NCBI RefSeq assembly: GCF_036588685.1
Contig: NC_086373.1
Location: 4,526,001-4,590,000 of the forward strand
Direction: 5' to 3'
Length of the DNA: 64,000 nt
DNA from: Mytilus trossulus
Taxonomy: Eukaryota; Mollusca; Bivalvia; Mytilida; Mytilidae
The position numbers were made by a program, and so were the translations under genes. The notes beneath the pieces were generated by a model, which was given only the letters and a program-made list of their open reading frames with translations, was not told the origin of the DNA and made no database searches. Shown here piece by piece: positions 12,901-25,700 of this stretch. Numbering within the stretch: the first letter of the stretch is position 1; each line of letters begins with the position of its first letter.

Positions 12901-15478
12901 GCATCATTCCAGCAGTGCCTGCATATGGAGTATATGTCTCCCAATTGATACTATATTCTCGGGCTTGTATTTCCTATCATGATTTCCTTGAAAGAGGATT
13001 ACTGTTCACAAGGAAGTAATTAAACCAAGAGTTCCTAATGATGAAGTTGATGAGTTGAAATCATCCCTTTGTAAATTTTACAGACGCCATCACAAGTTGG
13101 TTGACCATAATTGAATGACAGTTTCACAGATGATATTCGATACATTCCTTATGTTATAATTACAATCCTCTTCCCTTCTACCCATGAATGTAACCTGCCA
13201 AATTAGAATATTTACAGGTTTTGTAATAACATGTCAGAGCTACATGACGGGTGTCACATGTGGAACAGGATCCGCTTACCCTTTCTGAGAACCTGAGATC
13301 TGAGATCAACCTCAGTTTTTGATGAGTTCGTGTTGCTTAGTCTTTAGTGTTCTATGTTGTGTCTTGTGTACTATTATTTCTCTGTTTGTCTTTTTACTTT
13401 GTAGCCATGGCGTTGTCAGTTTATTTTCGATCTACGAGTTTGACTGTCCCTCTGGTATCTTTCCCCCCACTTTTAAGTATGTACATGTACATGACACAAC
13501 CAAATTTCAAACTTGGTCTGTATTTGGGGCAGTAAGCATTGTGGATAGGATTTATAACATTTGGTTGAAGCAAAATAAAGTTAGAGAACATACACGAAAA
13601 ATTCAGCATTTTTTCCATTTGTAAAGGGGCATACATTGTAACTCTATCAGCTGAACTCTATAACAGTAAAAGTGACACCATCAAAATCATGATAATTCAA
13701 ACTTTATTTGTGTAAATAAAATAAGCATTGTGTATGATTTTTACCAATTGGAAGAATGGTATTACAGTCTGAAGACATGAAGAGGTCAAAAGAGATTGAT
13801 AATGATTGTATCTGAGTCTCAATTTGAATTTCAAGGTTAGCAGCCTCAAAATTCCCACCAGAGAATTGGAAAAATCTCGAAAAGTCTAGATCAGAGGAAC
13901 AAGCATTTCAGGGAAAGACTATTATTTTGGAAAAAATACATCAACTAAAAAAAAATACAACATTAGCTTTCACTAATGGCTCCTGCAAAGGAAACCCATC
14001 TCCATGTGGGATTGGGGCAGCTTTTTTAATATCAAACAGCATGGAGTTGACGCAGCCAGTTTCTAATAGAGGATATATTTTATTAGGGGAATTAGTAGCT
14101 ATCAAGCTGGTAATAGATTATCTTATAATTCCAAACAACAGAAATAACAATGAATCCATCAAAATTTTCTCAAATAGCCAATCAGCAATTGGAGTTTTAA
14201 CTTTAAATTGGAAAACAGATAATTACGGCAAAACTATTCATGATATCAAAATCGGTATATTGGCACTAAAATCTGAAGGAATCATTGTTTCAATTGAATG
14301 GACCCCTGGACACGCTGATATACAAGGTAATGAACTAGCAGACCAACTAGCTAAAAAAGCAGCACAGGAGGCAGAAAAAATACAAAGCATTCCAATATTT
14401 ACAAAACAAGATTTACAAAAAGGAGCAAAAGACAGTGTTATGTTAAAATGGCAAAACGGATTGGTACCAGAGTGATTAAAAATACAGAAAGATAATAGTG
14501 TCAAGTTGACACTTCTAAAGACTAAAAACTTTTGACGTTATAATACAAAATATCTGAGAACACAATGGAAAAGTGATTATTGTATGATTTCAACCTTTAT
14601 CAGGACTCCGGGATCGGGTGTTTTTAGGTTGGAATAGCGGGAGTGACCCTTTTGGGATTGACCCTTTCGGGATCCAGGAATTCTTATTTTCGCTTCCTGG
14701 GGCATCAGGATTTAATAAAATTGTGATCAGGACCCCCCCTCTTCATTAGTTCTAGCTGGACAGATTCTCAGGACAGCCATGAATAGACATGATAAGGTAT
14801 TGACAGGACATAAAAACTATGCCTAAAATATAAAAAAGAAGATGTGGTATGATCGCCAATGAGACAACTATCCACAATAGACCAAAATGACACAAATATG
14901 AACATCTATAGGTCACCGTATGGCCTTCAACAATGAGCAAAGCCCATATGGCATTGTCAGCTATAAAAGACCCTGATAAGACAATGTAAAACAGTTCAAA
15001 CGAGAAAACTAACGGTCTTATTTATGTAAAAAATGAACGAAAAACAAATATTAAACACATAAACAAACGACAACCACTGAATTACAAGCTCCTGACTTGG
15101 GACAGGCACACACAAAAATAACGTGGCGGGTTAATTCAACTTTATATTGATTGCCCCACTTGATCTGGTTTTCATTATGTGTTAAATTAATGAGTCTTTC
15201 GAAATATTGAAGATGTTAAATTGATTGATTTGTGACGTCAATTTCTTCAGTCGAAAAGCACCAAGAAGATGATGTAAAGAGGGGGGAGTGTAGACATGGA
15301 TTTTTTTTGGCCAACAATGGCAACCTGTAGTGATGAACAATAAGAGCTCATTTTTAACAGTATGTTTAACCTTTAATGTGACATCACATAATTTTCCCTG
15401 TCTTCTGATGTCTTCGAACACAGGAAATGCAGTCTTTGGTAGATCTTCTTTCACGAAAACAGATACATCGTCAGCCAT
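9905..15478 (-). CDS. KLHL18: Kelch-like protein 18 (CUL3 ubiquitin-ligase adaptor)
   Basis: BTB-BACK-Kelch substrate adaptor for CUL3 E3 ligase; the vertebrate protein acts on Aurora A at mitotic entry. Exons on the minus strand: 15478-15371 (36 aa, starting MADD) and 11503-9905 (532 aa, stop at 9905-9907). Donor AAG/gttaaa at 15370 and acceptor tttcag/GTT at 11504 join in phase 0, reading TLK-VGDRKF, as in vertebrate KLHL18. The joined protein is 568 aa, against 574 in human. BTB spans roughly residues 28-135 and BACK 140-245. The family-typical [12 protein letters not shown] lies near 265, then six Kelch repeats with GGYDG or GGHDG cores, ending [10 protein letters not shown] as KLHL18 does. 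An in-frame ATG at 15544 could add 22 residues; I prefer 15478 because similarity begins there. The gene is divergent from fucosidase copy A, with 1.25 kb between the start codons. Confidence 0.93.
11750..12425. repeat. Tandem array of four ~160-bp units ending in a dispersed-repeat tail
   Basis: The phrase 'accaaaaagtatacagat' recurs at about 11765, 11927, 12088 and 12249, each followed by 'aacaaagaagtgtgtaaagtt'-like text and 'gagatacggc.acatgt'. The last unit leads into 'ggacagacagacggacggac' and 'taatacgtcccgtcaaaatt', a common ending of such repeats in molluscs. Confidence 0.65.
12490..13490 (+). pseudogene. Decayed reverse-transcriptase element (Penelope-like candidate) with its 3' tail
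   Basis: Broken frames still read [16 protein letters not shown] near 12545-12597, then [16 protein letters not shown] near 12840-12890 and [15 protein letters not shown] near 12960-13005, with stops and frameshifts between. The G-x-x-MGT-x-x-AP-x-x-A-x-LF motif is a reverse-transcriptase motif that resembles Penelope-like elements; the assignment to that class is an inference. The tail 'gtcagtttattttcgatctacgagtttgac' (split here by mutations in other copies) follows. Related copies: 38835-39480, 45440-46060 (minus) and 57530-57965. Confidence 0.6.
13850..14475 (+). pseudogene. Retrotransposon RNase H domain with two altered catalytic positions
   Basis: An open frame encodes an RNase H fold like that at the end of non-LTR retrotransposon polyproteins: [34 protein letters not shown], then [19 protein letters not shown]. 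In active enzymes the first and third motifs read TDGS and SDS. Here both catalytic Asp codons are AAT (Asn). The Glu in GELVA and the last Asp in NELAD remain. The frame is open to the left of 13927 at least to about 13850 and has no ATG of its own, so it is a fragment of a longer polyprotein, ended by TGA at 14473-14475. It lies antisense within the KLHL18 intron. I conclude it is inactive. Confidence 0.75.
14826..15140 (+). repeat. ~300-bp dispersed repeat, copy 1
   Basis: Recognised by 'aaaaaagaagatgtggtatg', 'caatgagacaactatccaca', 'ttcaacaatgagcaaagccc' and 'acaatgtaaaac.gttcaaacga', ending near 'gacaggcacacac' and 'gtggcgggtt'. Other copies in the window: 30358-30690, 32285-32470, 34098-34300; a reversed fragment lies at about 23580-23680. 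No coding frame is conserved among copies. Confidence 0.65.
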
Positions 15479-16729
15479 ATTTGTTTTGCAAAGAGACATA
15501 ATGTGGAAAGGAAAAGAAACCACTTGCTTGTTTACCTTAGACACAGATAAGATCTGTTGAGATTGATTCTTACAATTTAAGAAACAGCTGAAAACCTAAG
15601 TAAATATTAAAAATGCATAACACAGCGAACTTACTAATGACATTTCCTAGAAGAAACACATTATCAAAGATAACATTAATAAAAAATGGAGCTGATTTAA
15701 TGGCAATCAAAAGATGAAATAATCTGTCTTCATAATGTCAATATGGTAAAACTGGAGGAAGGCATGAACAATTTAAGGAATTATATAAGTTTGACTAATA
15801 TATTCTTATTGGCACTGGATATGATTATGTTTAAATGTTAAAATATTAATAATAAATAATAAAAAAAAGTGATTGTTGGGCACTAATTGCTAGAATTATA
15901 TTTTTGGGACAATTATACCTATACTAGTATGATAATCCCAGCACAAATTAATTTGTTCTAATATTGTTAGGTTAGATTACATGAACTTGCCAGTTGGGAC
16001 AGCATAAATTGAGGCAAGCTGAAAAATGAAAAATTATTATCTTAAGTCTGACATCCCTTTGCACAGTGCTCAAGTACAAAAGAAATATGGTGGTGGTGGT
16101 GGGTGGATGGGGAGATCAAAAATATGATAAATGAAATAAATTAAATACCCAAATCATTGATTTTTTGACACAAACTGGAAAGCGTGTACAATCCTTTTAA
16201 AAATAAACCAAATAAATGTCACTCTAGTAATTTATATTCTGTGTTTATGATTTATCAAGATTTCATTCGATAAACCTCTGGACAATCCAAATTTTAACTT
16301 TTGATCACTTTTGCTCAACAATCAATTGATGAATTATTTGTTTGACAATAACATGCTTTAGATCTGTAATATATATATATATATGATGAGTGACATCACA
16401 CCTCTGACACATGTAAGACTGTATAAGTATCGAATTGTTCGACATTTTTTTGGTATTAATAGCAGTCTCTAGTAACGGACTTCTGGTATTTATTTATATG
16501 ATGAGGAAATTGTAGACGAAACGGACATCTGGCGTAATTACAAAAAAAAATTATGATGAGTTTATTTATATAGTATTTTTTTAATTGAAAAATATCAATT
16601 CAGTACTTTTAGGTATGTTTTTGCTTTAAATTATTTTGTGGTATGTAGTTTTATCTTTGAAAGGTTTCTTCAGGAAACGATCTGCTAAAGCCTTCTAAAT
16701 CCACCAGCTGATCATGTGACAGCAGGAAA
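15479..16729. other. Divergent intergenic region between KLHL18 and fucosidase copy A
   Basis: About 1.25 kb separates the two start codons, so both promoters must lie here or extend into neighbouring untranslated exons. It contains a short GGT/GTG run near 16090, a TA run near 16370-16384 and a fragment of the 'gtagacgaaacg..catctggcgta' repeat near 16513-16536. The only proximal motif I would single out is the CATGTG at 16713-16718. I see no TATA box I would defend. Confidence 0.5.
16713..16718 (+). promoter_or_regulatory. E-box CATGTG (M-box-like), fucosidase copy A
   Basis: The context TCATGTGAC lies 11 bases before the copy A start codon. TCATGTG is the M-box form of the E-box bound by MITF/TFE-type bHLH-Zip factors, which control many lysosomal genes in vertebrates. 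Copies B, C and D carry the motif twice at the same place. It could be promoter or 5' UTR sequence; the function is inferred. Confidence 0.4.
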
Positions 16730-19700
16730 ATGGCAAATGTGCATGTTCTTTTCCTGTCTGTCTTGTTACTTATTTTTTCTGTTTCTCAGTCTGTTAAATA
16801 CGAGCCAACATGGAATTCTTTAGATTCCAGACCACTGCCATCATGGTATGATGAGGCAAAACTCGGCATTTTTATTCACTGGGGTGTCTTTTCTGTTCCA
16901 AGTTTTACTTCAGAATGGTTCTGGTACTATTGGAAAGGACCCAAACCACAGAAGTCAGCAGTTGATTTCATGAAGAAGAATTTTCGGCCAGGTTTTACTT
17001 ATGCTGACTTTGCATCACAGTTCACCACTGAATTTTATAACCCTAATGAATGGGCAGATATATTTGCAGCATCTGGTGCAAAGTAAGGGGTACACGACAA
17101 CTCGTACTTTCGGCAAGTCGTACTCAACCAACTCGTACCCTATTTTTACCAACTCGTAACCATGTTACAAAGCCTTGTAAAAATGTTTTATGATAAAACT
17201 CTTACAATGTGTGTGTAAATATTAGTGATACTAGTAGGGTTTTTTTAATACGTCTCTCATAATTCTTCTAAATATTGGCTTAATTTTTGTTTTAACTTTT
17301 ATACTTTTACAAGCCAAATGTGCTACTGTATAATTGATGTCAATACGTATATAAATGATAGTAGTATTGTGATGAAATATACATTTTAAACTATTGTGCA
17401 AACGTACATGCAGAAAGATTAGATCAGACATGAAGTTGTTTTGATAACGGTTAATTAATGGCACACTTCGTGTGTGAATAAGGGCCGATTTACTGGTAAT
17501 CGACATGCTTCAGGTGTGAAACAATGATCAATGAATCACCGGCACGCGAACTGCAATACATAATTTGTTTATTAAAGTGTCACATATTACTTGTGATTTC
17601 TTATAGGTTAAAAAATTATCAATAATGTTTAAATATTCGTGATGTCAAGTGCCTTTGCATAGAATTGTAAGTAAATTGAATTATGAAATAAAATTATCTA
17701 TCATAATTATAAAAAAATAAACCAATACATTTTAATTCTTATAGGCATTTATAAAGAGTTGTATATGATCAGCTAGTACAACAGGAAGAAGAGATAAATA
17801 TTTACTACTTACACGAAAAAACTAAGACATGTTCAACGCAATGTTCACTAAAAAATATCCTTTTCATATTCTATATGGATCTACCTCAGGGTGCATTGGG
17901 ATACTTCAGGGAGTTAAAATATCCATATCTACGGATATAAACGTAGAAAACTTGTATTATAATGCTAAAAAAATATAGGGTACGACTTAGTAGAAGTACG
18001 AGTTGCCGAAAGTACGAGTTGGCTGAGTACGAGTTGCCGAAAGTACGAGTTGACATGTACTCAAAGTAAGTGCCAATGGTCCATGTACTCTTTCTCCTTA
18101 TATTATATGAAGGAATGCATGCCCTTTGCCGTCAAGAGTCAAACATTAATTTTCGGCTATTGTTAGCTTTAAATTTCTTCAAATTTTATCAAGATTTGTC
18201 AATGGTTTCAATAATTGTTACCATTATTATTGGAAAACATTAACATTAGGTCTCAAAATCTGTATTTTTTTTATCATTTAAAGAAAGTGTATATTTTATT
18301 GTTGTGCATCAACAATAACCATATATTACATTGTATATGCATTTGGCAAGAATTTTTACCATTTCTTGTCGTGAACTGACCCAGAATAGACAGGTACAAA
18401 TGTATAACAACAAATATCTATGAATCAGGGCAAAGAAACTCTGATTCCCTCATGACAGAGTTGGTTTTACAGAATACTCCAAACAAGGCCGTAACTAGAC
18501 ATCTTATGTTAGTGAGGCAAGATAATTGAGCCGAGCCAAGCGAGGCGAAATTTTTTTTTGGAGGGACTGGTATGAAATGAATGGTGCAAAATCCTGCATT
18601 CTAGGCATTTTTAGAGAGTTTGATAATGTTTTGAATTTGGACACTTTTTATATAAATTTTCATTTTTTAAGACTTTTACTGACACCAAATTTTTAACTTT
18701 ATTTAAATTTATATGTAAGATAATCATCCAAATATCACTGATTTTAGTTTGATGACAGAACATAGAACAAACATCGATTCAGTACAGTTTGCCAAATTTT
18801 TTTTATTGCTGGTTCAGTCAAATCTTTTAAGAATCATTATGTGGTCTGCTGATATCCTTATCGCGAGAGATGAACATGGAGTATGACAAGACCGCACAAT
18901 CTCTGGCCACTCATGCATGCTCTTTTCCAAGTTGTCAGTCGTTTTAGGGCAGTCTGTGTTTTTAAAGGTAGCACATTATCATCAACACAATGATCAATGT
19001 CTTCTTCAAATCCCTTCTCCATCAGCAATTCGGTAGCAGCATCGGTAGTAACAGTTTTGTTTACAAAAGGGAATTAAGCTTTCCCGTAAGCACCATCATA
19101 CAGTCGCAGTTACAAAATATTAAACTCGTTTTATGCTGACAAAGAGTAGACAAACTAGGGATAGAATGATATAAGATACAGGTATATGATTCTATCTATA
19201 GAGTAAGTATATCTGATATGGATACAGGGGAAATTGGAATGAAGTTTTTGACGTTTACAAGTAGGTCCGTAATTTCCAATTATTTCTGGAAATAGTTGGT
19301 GATATTTTAGTTCCAGAATCTATAAATTTAGTGGTTAGGGGTTGGGCTGTCCAATTCCGAAACCCCGAATATAAAGAAACGAAATTCCGAAGTCCCGAAT
19401 AAGTAAAGACAAAATCTTGTGTTAATAGTTTTACCATTCCTCAACAATATCAAATTGGAATATGGGATATTCTTTCAATTTTTAAGGTTAAAGAAACATG
19501 GATAAAAACTAGTCCATGCATGTTTCATCTATAATACTAAAATTATGAGGTCCAAATTGTCAGCCGTCATCACGTAAAAACGACGAATCAAAGAATTCAA
19601 CTTTATATATAACTAATATAGTACACAGGTGTAGATTAAAAATTCCACGACTCCAGGCCCTTTTGTTTTCCAAGTAATTAATATTGCCAATAAGTAAGAA

Positions 19701-22700
19701 GTTCCGAGTCGAGTCCGATACCGATACCAATAGTATATTCACCTGTTACCTATTACCTTATCTGTACGTTCTGCATCTGACAGGAGCATCACCAAACGGT
19801 GTATTTAAGACTATGTTATTTACACGGGTCATAATCACAGGGTTGACACTACTAAATTCCATCAACAATTGTCAAATGGTTACCTATTGTAGTATTTTAA
19901 TCAGTAAGACTTTCTAAGATAACAAAACGAATATTAATCACAATTCAAGTTCGACGGGTTCAACCAGAAAGATTTGAAAACAGAGAAAACTGTGTATCTT
20001 ATAATCAGCATGACTTCATCAGATGACAATAATAATACTGAAATAAGGCTTGCACATAGTTATATATACTTTAATTCAGTCATGGACCCGCGATATCACG
20101 GGTGTGTTCTAGTATTATTTATTTTTCATTATATGTAAAGAGAAAGATTAAAGTTCGTAAAATGAATACGCAGACAGGACTGCCCCCTTGCGATGCCCAG
20201 TACTTGATTTGTCAGTCTACTTGTCGTTTTTGGATTATACTAATGAATTTATATGCAATGCTCAGACTATGTTCACCAAAGAAACTAATTTACTAGAATT
20301 ATTCCTTCTTTACTTTCAGTGTCGCTTTTTACTTTTTCTGCACGAGCCTGTTTTTAACTAGAGATCCATAATGATTGTCGTTACTAGGTTAATGTAATCG
20401 AGAAACATCACACGTTTTAAATTACGAGCTATATCCAGGACGAATAGTTTAAAAGGAATGATGACAAGATATAGAAATCAAATTTGAGATAGAACAACAA
20501 ATGACTATCATATTTATATATATATATGCATAAAAAAATAATCAGTGTGGAAATTTTAGTGAGGCAATTGCCTCACTTGCCTCAAGGGTAGTTACGGCCT
20601 TGCCAATACTTGGTAGTATTGTTGTTTGCCTTCATGTGTAGTTGGCCATTGCAAAATTGGGTTGTAATGGTCAACTTCACATGGTGGCATACAAAAATTT
20701 AATTTGATTAAACCATTTTATTATAAATTATTCAAAGTGACCTTGACCTGGTTGACACCTATCAAATTCAACTCCTTTGAAGTCATTGAATAGGACTTAC
20801 ACCATTTTTTCCAGTTTTATATAAGTGTCTTAATTATAAATGCAACTCCTCAAATTATATTTGACAGAAAGCTCTCATAATTTGTAGGATTGTTTGCTAT
20901 TATGTTTACTAATTTATATATAAATAAGCTGACCATATTTTACCATTATTTTTAATTAATCTTATCTCAAAAACTAAAGCAGTCTATGCATTGTTCACAA
21001 ACAAATGCAGGGCTTATGAGTTCAGTCTCCTGCATAATTTGTTATTTACTTTAAAAGAATGTACATGTATATGTTAAAACAATAACAGATAGAGAGAGAG
21101 AGAGAACTTTAAAACATTTAAGTGACCAGAACAATAAGATCTACAAATAAGTCAACAAATCTTGAATATTTTACATGTACCTCAGATTTTTAATATCAAC
21201 TTCATAATGATTTAGCACTTATAAAGTTCCATTCTTTTTGCATAATTTTACTCCCTCCCTGAAAAAACATAGTGGGGGAGAACACATTTTCTTTTATGTT
21301 ATCAATTTCAAAGCATATTAATTTTTTTATACTCTATTAAAAGTTTTCTGGAACAATAATATTTCAGATATTTTTTTGTGAAGGTTTACATGTGTATATA
21401 TGTTGAGTTCTATGTGTCAATTTCCTTTTGGTTGCTCTAATATGTAAATCTAACATATCTTGCTTTATTGATACACTATGTTTTTAACAAAATTATTGTA
21501 GATATATTGTTTTGACAAGTAAACATCACGAGGGATTCACCAACTGGCCATCAAATTACTCTTTTAATTGGAATTCTAATGCTTCTGGACCTAGCAGAGA
21601 TCTTGTTGGTATGTGTTTTCATGATAAATAAGAAAGGGAGGGAATTCTGGACGTTCCTGAAAGCGTTTAGATATAAAGGGCATAGGCCGATCCAGGGGGG
21701 GGGGGGGGGGGGGGGCCCTTTTGTGGGAAAAATTTGGTTGATTATATATAGAATCACTGAAGCATGACTGGAGTGGGCCCCCCCATTAGGTCAGTCAGCA
21801 GCCCCCCTTAGGAAAAGTTCTGGATCCGCCACTGAAGGGTATGCTGAAATGTTGTGGATGATAGTTTTATAATTGGGTTTCATGTAAAATATGATTTAAA
21901 AAGAGAATAAATTACATGGTTTGTACATTAAAAAAAGAAGGTTGTTATAGTTTAATTTGGAAAGACCTTGATTTCAGGCAGTGAGTACTGTACATATTCA
22001 TCTGTCTTATGTTTACTTTTCTTTCTAAAATTGTTGCCTAAATAAGATGTCAGTTGGTACAACATAGAGTGTTTGTATCATTAGCAGAAAAAAAAATTCT
22101 GTGTATTTATGTTTATTATATTTTTTCTGTTTTCAGGTGAATTAGCTAATGCCATCAGAAGCAGGACTGCCATTAAATTTGGACTGTACCATTCTCTATA
22201 TGAATGGTTTAATCCACTATATCTCCAAGATAAAGAGTCAAATTTTACAACACAGAACTTTGTTAAGGTATATAAAACTTTTAATTTCAATAAAGAAGAG
22301 ATCCATATAGGACACACAGTTAATCCTAATTATAGTCTAAATAAGCCAGCAAAAATGACAACATACAAAAACAAGAAAGACATCCAAAGGTTTTCAAATA
22401 TATTCAGTCTGAATAAGCTAGCAACAATGGCAACATACAAAAACAAGAAAGATATCCAAAGGTTTTCAAATATATTCATAATGATTGATTGATTGTAGTT
22501 TTCCACCACTTTGAGCACTATCAGGTATTTTGTGTCAGTCAGTTTTTATTGGCCAAGGAACACAGATTGCCTGGAGAAAACCTTAAGACTTTGTCAGGAA
22601 AACTGACCATCCTTGTCAATGAAGATTGGAGTTGAAATCACCTCTCACATGTGGTATTAGAATCATAACCTCAATGTTGACAGGCTAGTGATACAGTAGT

Positions 22701-25700
22701 TGAATTACTTTGAGCACTCACAATGGAGACCCCTAACGAAGGGGTAGGAGGCTTTATCAATTTGTAATCCAATCCTTTTCTTATTTTCAGCACAAGACCA
22801 TTCCAGAACTGTATGAGATTGTAAACAAATACAAACCTGAAGTCGTGTGGTCAGATGGAGATGCTGGTCCTGATACATACTGGACATCTAAGGAATTCTT
22901 AACATGGCTGTATAACAAGAGGTACATTTTGTATGAACACAGTACATATGTCTTTATCTCCTCCAAACTCAAAATTTAAAAAAACAATTGAAAAAAAAAA
23001 ATTCCTTAAATCAAAAAAGTGTTTATACTTTTTTTTTTTTTTTTATGTTTTAATGATAACATAAATAAGGAAGCTACCATTTGGTGTTTATGTGTGGGGA
23101 GCAATGATGCTTGACAATAAGCATGATATGACAGGACAGGAGTTTTGAGTAAAAAAAAAGACAGAATGGAAACACTTTGACAAAAAATAGTCAGGCGGAC
23201 AATTTATGTAAAATAGTCAGTTTAAACTAATAAACTAATAAAAAAAGGCAGAATAAAGTGAAAAATATAAGGACAAAATTTTTCATCCTAGCCATCTATA
23301 AAAATCAAATAGTAGATCCCAAATGCTAAAATGCATTTTATGAATAAATTTGTAAATTTTATGTGTACATGTATTACATGTTTAAGCAATTTCCTAAAAC
23401 CTTTATTTTAGTCCTGTAAAAGACACTGTAGTAACCAATGATAGATGGGGTAAAGGTTGTGCTTGTAAACATGGTGGATACTACACCTGTCAGGACAGAT
23501 ATAATCCAGGTATATTATGTATTCTTAGAGGCACATTTTAGAGGCACATGTAGATACATACATTTGAAAAACAGCTTTATGCTTCTATTGGGCTTTGCTC
23601 ATTGTTGAAAGCTGTATGGTGAACTATAGTTCTTAATTTCTGTGTCATTTGGTATATTGTAGAGAATTATCTCATTTAAAATCCTACCTCATCGATATCT
23701 TCTTTTTTTATACTTGTGATTGCTGATACATTGCAGAATTAAATTTAGTAATTTATCTGTCGTAACTTGTTCATACCTCAATAGTGTGCATGATATCTGA
23801 TTACAAAGACATTTAATAAAATGGAAAATTTGTCTTATTACAGGTACAAAACAAAATCATAAATGGGAAAATTGTATGACTATAGACAGACAGTCATGGG
23901 GTTACAGAAGAAACACAAATCTTAATGAGTTCCTCAGTGTCCATGAAATCATATCTACTCTAGCTTCTACTGTAAGGTAAGATCATCTCTACTATTATAA
24001 CTTGTCATTTCAACTTTTCACGATGGTCATTTAATGTTTTAACTATCAAAATAATCATGACAAAATATATATATGTTAATATCAAAGTCAAAATTAAAAT
24101 TGAATCCTATCTGAAACAAGTTTTTTTTCATGAGGAAGGTGCTTTAGACTTATCATTGTTAAAGCAATCCAGTATGTCTAGTGAGACTACCAAGGAACAT
24201 TTGCCTCAGTGGTAGATCCAGAGGGTGGTGGTGGTGGTGTTTCAGGGGTTTAATCCCCCCCTTTTTTTTGACGATCAATGCATTTGAATGGGGAAATATA
24301 GTTGGAACAATCTTTTATCCTGCGTTGGAACTTCCCTTTTAAGGGGGCTCCTGGGTATAAATGATTTTTATACGACCGCAAATTTTGAACAAAATTTCGT
24401 CGTATATTGCTATCACGTTGGCGTCGGCATCGTCATCGTCGTCCGAATACTTTTAGTTTTCGCACTCTAACTTTAGTAAAAGTGAATAGAAATCTATGAA
24501 ATTTTAACACAAGGTTTATGACCATAAAAGGAAGGCTGGTATTGATTTTGGGAGTTTTGGTCCCAACATTTTAGGAATTAAGGGCCAAAAAGGGCCCAAA
24601 TAAGCATTTTCTTGGTTTTCGCACTATAACTTTAGTTTAAGTGAATAGAAATCTATGAAATTTTGACACAAGGTTTATGACCACAAAAGAAAGGTTGGGA
24701 TTGATTTTGGGAGTTTTGGTTTCAACAGTTTAGGAATTAGGGGCCAAAAAAGGGCCCAAATAAGCATTATTCTTGGTTTTCGCACAATAACTTTAGTTAA
24801 AGTAAATAGAAATCAATGAAATTTAAACACAATGTTTATGACCACAAAAGGAAGGTTGGTATTGATTTTGGGAGTTTCGGTCCCAACAGTTTAGGAATTA
24901 GGGGCCAAAAAGGGACCCAAATAAGCATTTTTCTTGGTTTTCGCACTATAGCGTTAGTATAAGTAAATAGAAATCTATGAAATTCAAACACAAGGTTTAT
25001 GACTATTAAAGGAAGGTTGGTATTGATTTTGGGAGTTTTGGTCCCAACAGTTAAGGAAAAAGGGGCCCAAAGGGTCCAAAATTAAATTTTGTTTGATTTC
25101 ATCCAAATTGAATAATTGGGGTTCTTTAATATGCCGAATCTAACTGTGTATGTAGATTCTTAATTTTTGGTCCCGTTTTCAAATTGGTCTACATTAAGGT
25201 CCAAAGGGTCCAAAATTAAACTTAGTTTGATTTTAACAAAAATTGAAACCTTTGGGTTCTTTGATATGCTGAATCTAAAAATGTACTTAGATTTTTGATT
25301 ATTGGCCCAGTTTTCAAGTTGGCCCAAATCGAGGTCCAAATTAAACATTGTTTGATTTCATCAAAAATTGAATAATTGGGGTTCTTTGATATGCCAAATC
25401 TAACTGTGTATGTAGATTCTTAATTTTTGGTCCAGTTTTAAAATTGGTCTAAATTAAAGTGCAAAGGGTCCAAAATTAAACTGAGTTTGATTTTAACAAA
25501 AAATAAATTCTTGGGCATCTTTGATATGCTGAATCTAAACATGTACTTAGATTTTTGATTATGGGCCCAGTTTTCAAGTTGGTCCAAATCAGGATATAAA
25601 ATTATTATATCAAGTATTGTGCAATAGCAAGTCTTTTCAATTGCACAGTATTGTGCAATGGCAAGAAATATCTAATTTCACAATATTGTGAAATAGCAAT

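Larger units (their letters stand above)
11504..15370 (-). other. KLHL18 intron 1, loaded with repeats
   Basis: This 3867-bp intron splits the BTB domain after the first 36 codons. It contains a ~160-bp tandem array, a decayed reverse-transcriptase copy, an RNase H fragment and a ~300-bp dispersed repeat, each listed separately. All coding remnants inside it run on the opposite strand to KLHL18. Confidence 0.85.

Noticed and set aside
13319-13624. 101-aa open frame with hydrophobic start
   Set aside because: It lies in the 3' tail of a reverse-transcriptase repeat that recurs at 57840-57965 with a different frame.
14238-14504. 88-aa minus-strand frame
   Set aside because: It is antisense to the RNase H relic.
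17088-17506. Readthrough of exon 1 of copy A into the next ~20 codons
   Set aside because: The frame meets TAA immediately at the donor (GCA AAG TAA), and exon 2 at 21502 joins in the correct phase.
22109-22492. 127-aa frame continuing exon 3 of copy A
   Set aside because: Similarity to GH29 stops at 22267 at a good GT donor; the remainder is intron repeat.
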